From Gnetum montanum (lineage: Eukaryota; Streptophyta; Gnetopsida; Gnetales; Gnetaceae): DNA of 32,930 nucleotides. A program made the translations under genes and the position numbers. The stretch lies in contig MNCI01009296.1 in the NCBI GenBank assembly GCA_015680685.1, positions 350,225-383,154 of the forward strand. The letters run 5' to 3'. How positions within the stretch are numbered: the stretch's first letter is position 1; each line of letters begins with the position of its first letter. Under the pieces are notes generated by a model. The model searched no databases and had not been told where the DNA came from. It saw only the letters and a program-made list of their open reading frames with translations. Shown here piece after piece: positions 29,259 through 32,930 of the stretch.

Positions 29259-31800
29259 ATGTCTCTTTCACAAGAAATCGATAATGCATTGTATAGCAAA
29301 AGCATTCATTGGAGAACTAATGAGATATATGATGAAAAAAATTGGAGTGACCAACCTCATGCAGGGGTTTCATATGTTCATGACCACCCTAATGACACTC
29401 AAGGACTACATTCACCTAAGGTAGGCAACACTAGAAGAGATGAAGTAAGTCCTAAACTAGGGGAGGCCTCAAGGCCTAAGACCTCCTCAAAACCTAGAAA
29501 AGATAAATCAAGGAACCCTAGGAAACACCATAGAAGCCATGGCAATCCTCCCAATTCCTCATCTTTCTCTTCCTCTTCAATGTCTAGTTCTAATGAAGAT
29601 GAATGTAGGTATAGAGACAAAGCTCCATTATGAGGTCAAAATAAAAATAAAAATAGGAATTGAACCCATAGGAAAAATCGAAGAAGTCAAAATGAACATA
29701 GACAAAATCATCATAATTAAACGAATAGAAATAGAAATTTTCATCACAACATGTCTGATGATGATGAATACTTGTTGGCCACTAAGAGCTTGATGCAACC
29801 CATAGAGGTAATTAAGATACTCCACAAGCATCACAGGCAAAGTCGCCTACCCAAGCTTAGTATGAATAATACCCCTAAATTTATGGGAGGCTATGATTTA
29901 GATCCACAACATCATTTATAAGCTTTCCATGATGCCTGTGCCTTTTACAACATTGAAAGTGGGTGGTAAAAGCTTAAGCTCTTTTCTAGGACATNCCTAC
30001 TTATTAATTCTTGCCATAGTCAAATGCTTAGTCATGAGGGAAACATCCCATTTTAACCTCCAGNGATTGTTGAAACCAAATTAAATCTAGTGGTGGTCTA
30101 CATTGTTGAAACTCTTCAATGAGAAATACCAAACCTATGCAAGGGTGTCCAAGCTAAGGAGACAAATCCAAGGATGGAGACAAGAACAACATGAGCCTTT
30201 GGACATGGCGTTAGATAGATATTATTCCCTACTGAATAGGTGCCTAGGCCATGGTTTCTCTAAGGAAAAGCAACTTTTCCACATCATAGATGGGTTTCAT
30301 AATGAAATGAGTGAGACCCTTGGAATGTATGCTACAAGCTATGAACCCATCAAATCTGAGAGCTAATGGAGCATGTGGCAAAGGAAGAAGGAGAGCTACA
30401 CAAATGGGAGAATGTTAAGAAGTATCGCTAGGACCCAACTCTTCAAAAGAAGAAGGTCCATATCTATGATAAGGAGAAAGAGATAGCTCTCGATAAGATG
30501 ATTCTGCAACAAACCTTGTTGATACAGAAGTCTATCAACAAACTTAAGCAAAGTTTGATAGGATGTTGGAGTGGATAAATGAAAAAGTTACAACTTTCTT
30601 AAAACTATAAAGGAGAAGGTAACACAAAATAAAAAAGGCAATCACAATAAAAGGAGGAAGAAGAACCAAGAAACAGCTATGAACACTTATCAGCAAATAA
30701 GGAACATGGCTGAAGAAAGTAAGGCTATAGACTCAACCATAGACGAAGATGATAGATGTGACATCTACATATATGACCATCCAATGGGTCATTGCCCAGT
30801 CATGTCACATCTACATGAGTATTGGGTGTTTGCATTAAATCCCAAGTTCATACAAAAGCACATGCCTAGAAACTTACCTTTTCTATAAGGTAATTATAGA
30901 AAGTCCCACAACCAATCATACTATCCTAGGGGGACTTATTACCAGCCTCAACACTATCATCAACTGTAGTGGCAAAACCCATAGTCATGAGTAAGGCCAT
31001 CACCAAACTAGCCTTACCCTTACTACTAGCCAAAACTATATAAATATTATGTTCAACACCTTGTTTCTCCAACTAGTTCTATGTCCACCACTTCAAATCA
31101 CTACTATCACTCTCCCAAGTATCATCAACCCATGACATCCCCTAAAGGATCACCACCTTACACCTCTTACCTTCCATCCTACCCTTGATATTCTTCTACT
31201 CCACCCCATCACATGCCACTACTAGCAACATAGGAAGGTTTAGCACCACAACATCAACAAACAAATGCCACTTATGCTGTGAATGTGCAGAGACATGCTA
31301 ATGCTGATAGGTTTCCATCATAATCTTGAAAACGTCCCTTCTCTAGGATGGCTCCCATGTGTAAGTGCAACACTCATGGACGTACTACATCCTCCAACCT
31401 AGCACAAGGCCAATCAAGTGTAACACCTTTCCTTTCACAACCAACTTCCTTTGATCCTACGCAAGGGCCACCACCCATCGTTACTCCAACATCTAACAGA
31501 CATAATGAATCTAACATTATGAAGAGACAAACAAATTCATGCATACCAAATCATGATCAAGGGTGCAATCGTGGGTCAGAAATTTGCAATGTTAACACAA
31601 CTCATACTCTAATCCACCATACATTAGACAACCAAGTGTGTGAACAACAACTTGTCTACGTAGTCACTAAACTAAAAGACACCCAGTGGTCTGGAAATGA
31701 AAGGTTGACATTGTTTTACACATGCATGGAGCCTGCCTACCTACTTATTAATTCTTGCCATAGTCAAATGCTTAGTCATGAGGGAAACATCCCATTTTAA
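29259..31800 (+). pseudogene. gag: gag polyprotein of A2, several in-frame stops and one artefactual frame break
   Basis: Homologous to the A1 gag along its length: IHWRTNE, AGVSYVHDHPNDTQG, a Ser-rich N-terminal part, then EYLLATKSLMQ, PKFMGGYDLDPQHH, KYQTYARVSKLRRQIQGW, HIIDGFHNEMSETLGMYA, YDHPMGHCPVMSHLHEYW. The second Cys of the knuckle is Tyr here (CDIY). The frame is constant from 29259 to 29994 and again from 30065 to the TAA at 31798-31800. The shift between them equals the net length change of the N-flanked insert at 29995-30064. In-frame stops (29637 and others) look like transitions of Gln, Arg or Trp codons. Confidence 0.8.
29995..30064. other. N-flanked 68-nt insert, exact copy of 31740-31807: probable assembly artefact
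   Basis: Single Ns at 29995 and 30064 bracket 68 nt identical to 31740-31807 (CCTACTTATTAATTC ... AACCTCCAG). The insert stands where A1 has 27 nt encoding the IGQAKVWY part of the gag domain. The pattern fits wrong gap filling with a nearby read. A third N at 17335 in A1 is an isolated ambiguous base. Confidence 0.85.
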
Positions 31801-32280
31801 CCTCCAGAATTAATATGTGTTTTTCATATTTTTGTTTTACAATTTTTTCTATCTTTTTCAACTTTTTCCACATTCTGTTTTCATTTCCTTTCTCAGTAAC
31901 CTCGCTTGTGAATAAATTGATCATGTAGCCCATTGAGGTGAGGTTTGCTCTATGTTGTTAGGTCATAAGGGACTGATTATTTGGACTAGTAGGCCACATC
32001 ATCCATCCCTCCATTCCATTAATAAGAGGTTGTTACCCTAGTTATAATGATATTCTTTTCCATCACCAAAACTAAGAATAAACTCAAAATCATGGTGCCT
32101 AGACAGAAAAGTGAAGAATCAAGTGGAAATGTGACAAGTGTGACATCAAGGGGATTTGTGAATTCTCTTTGACCACTTTTGTATGTTCTATCATGTTATT
32201 AAGGTTGTAATTATATCCTTGTAGATCTAACAAAAAATGGAAGTAAGAGTAAAATAAAATGACATTGAATAAATTTCTGA

Positions 32281-32640
32281 GGGTCCCACTAGAAAGACAT
32301 GTTACCCATGCATGAAGGTTGGTAGCTTCTTAGAATTCAAGTTCAAAAAAAATATGTACCATGAAAAAACTCCTCCCTTGGACACAACGCCAAGTGATGT
32401 TACTCCTTGTAATTGCGGTAGTCTTATGGTTGTTAATCGAAGTGATGAAACAATGTGATCTCACTAGAATGTGGTTTGGACTTGGTCTGAATCTTGGGAA
32501 GAAGGGCTAATGATTATTTAATTATTAATAACACACAAGGATTCATTATGCCTATGGTAAGATACTTCATGTCCCAATTCCTACAATCCTTTCAACAATC
32601 CACCTCATGTCACTATTCATTTGATCCTAACTTATGATTT
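32281..32640 (+). other. noncoding block of A2 shared with A1
   Basis: Colinear with 17358-17725: GGGTCCCACTAGAAAGACATG, CTCCTCCCTTGGACA, CCAAGTGATG, GGACTTGGTCTGAATCTTGG, GGATTCATTATGCC, CCCAATTCCTAC. The homology fades about 50 bp before the inverted LTR. Confidence 0.7.
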
Positions 32641-32689
32641 TTGTGTAACATCAAATCCTTGACTAATTACAAATGGCCACAAAAGAGGA

Positions 32690-32930
32690 TGATGAGTGGC
32701 GAGATACCCCTACACTCCACCATACGAATACGAGCGTGCACGCGCGATCCGGTTGAACTCCGCAGACTAAATGCCTTAACACCACAAGAAATGCTTGGGG
32801 TTAATCGTTCATTGTCTTCCCAGGCTTGCTTGTATTTGTCACGGTGTATGGTTAAGCAAGTCTGAGGTATGTGATTTTTTTGGTATTTTCGGCTTATCTC
32901 CTATGCTATCAGAGGAAAGGGTTGAGAAAC
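32690..32930 (-). repeat. inverted LTR-B copy, cut by the window end
   Basis: TGATGAGTGGCGAGATACCCC is the reverse complement of the LTR-B 3' end. The following 240 bp match the solo LTR at 26572 backwards (CTCCGCAGACTAAATGCC, CTTCCCAG, ATGGTTAAGCAAG, GGTATTTT). Adjacent sequence on its 3' side (TCCTCTTTTGTGG on the minus strand) is not a primer site, so this is the outer end of a 3' LTR or a solo LTR. The left target-site copy would be GAGGA (32685-32689). Confidence 0.85.

Larger units (their letters stand above)
28257..32689 (+). mobile_element. non-autonomous gag-only LTR retrotransposon A2, right part interrupted or outside the window
   Basis: It has the same architecture as A1: 5' LTR, primer site, gag, the shared noncoding block. 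No pol-type domain was seen. The 3' LTR is not in the window; an inverted LTR-B begins at 32690 inside what corresponds to the A2 interior. Sequence decay is heavier than in A1. Nucleotides 29995-30064 appear to be an assembly insert. Confidence 0.8.

Noticed and set aside
26573-32690. Transfer RNA genes or other structural RNAs in the spacers
   Set aside because: No cloverleaf with A and B box spacing was recognised by eye; the only tRNA-related sequences are the retrotransposon primer sites.
32690-32930. Terminal LTR segment as the 3' LTR of A2
   Set aside because: It is inverted relative to A2 and matches LTR-B, not the A2 5' LTR.

Overview
The window looks like a transposon-rich piece of a seed-plant nuclear genome, most likely a gymnosperm (conifer type). 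The clue is the TIR domain of the one recognisable host gene, which reads DVFISHRGPD where flowering-plant TIR proteins usually have FRGEDTR. Short GT-AG introns, nested LTR retrotransposons, a LINE fragment, long AT-rich spacers and heavy C-to-T decay fit a large plant genome. This assignment is an inference from family knowledge, not a database match.

Layout. 1-735: minus-strand LINE reverse-transcriptase remnant. 754-985: a 133-bp-offset direct duplication. 1143-5072: a TIR-NBS-LRR (TNL) immune-receptor gene. Its five exons join in phase (1143-1789, 2390-3500, 3594-3786, 3893-4047, 4143-5072) into a predicted protein of about 1011 residues. 5048-6771: the rest of the LRR region and a post-LRR domain, broken by stops and frame changes, so the receptor is either C-terminally truncated or a pseudogene. 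6772-13689: no intact gene. It holds an ASF1 histone-chaperone-like exon remnant (8930-9058) and two arrays of palindromes. The first is a cluster of roughly 32-nt dyads (7992-8455). The second is a regular array of about 190-bp units, each with a 23-nt dyad whose arms vary together (10192-12856).

13690-20534: a complete LTR retrotransposon, called A1 here, with TSD ATAGC, TGATGAGT/ACTCATCA LTR ends, a tRNA-Asp-like primer site, a gag but no pol. It sits at the left edge of an older, decayed Tat-lineage Ty3/gypsy pol (20535-23886: RT, two RNases H, integrase). Tail to tail with that pol is a decayed antisense reading frame (23902-25575). 25633-26572: a solo LTR (LTR-B) with TSD GTCTT. 26605-27421: a very old related LTR (LTR-C). 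28257-32689: a second gag-only element (A2), cut on the right by an inverted LTR-B copy (32690 to the window end).

How the parts relate. The two gag-only elements could only have moved with enzymes supplied in trans. The Tat pol shows that a suitable lineage existed here, but no intact supplier is in the window. All LTRs share the same terminal octamer and a block of GATATC-centred palindromes just upstream of a TATA box, so they form one LTR superfamily of differing ages. One stretch of A2 (29995-30064), bounded by single Ns, is a misplaced copy of sequence 1.7 kb downstream and is best read as an assembly error.
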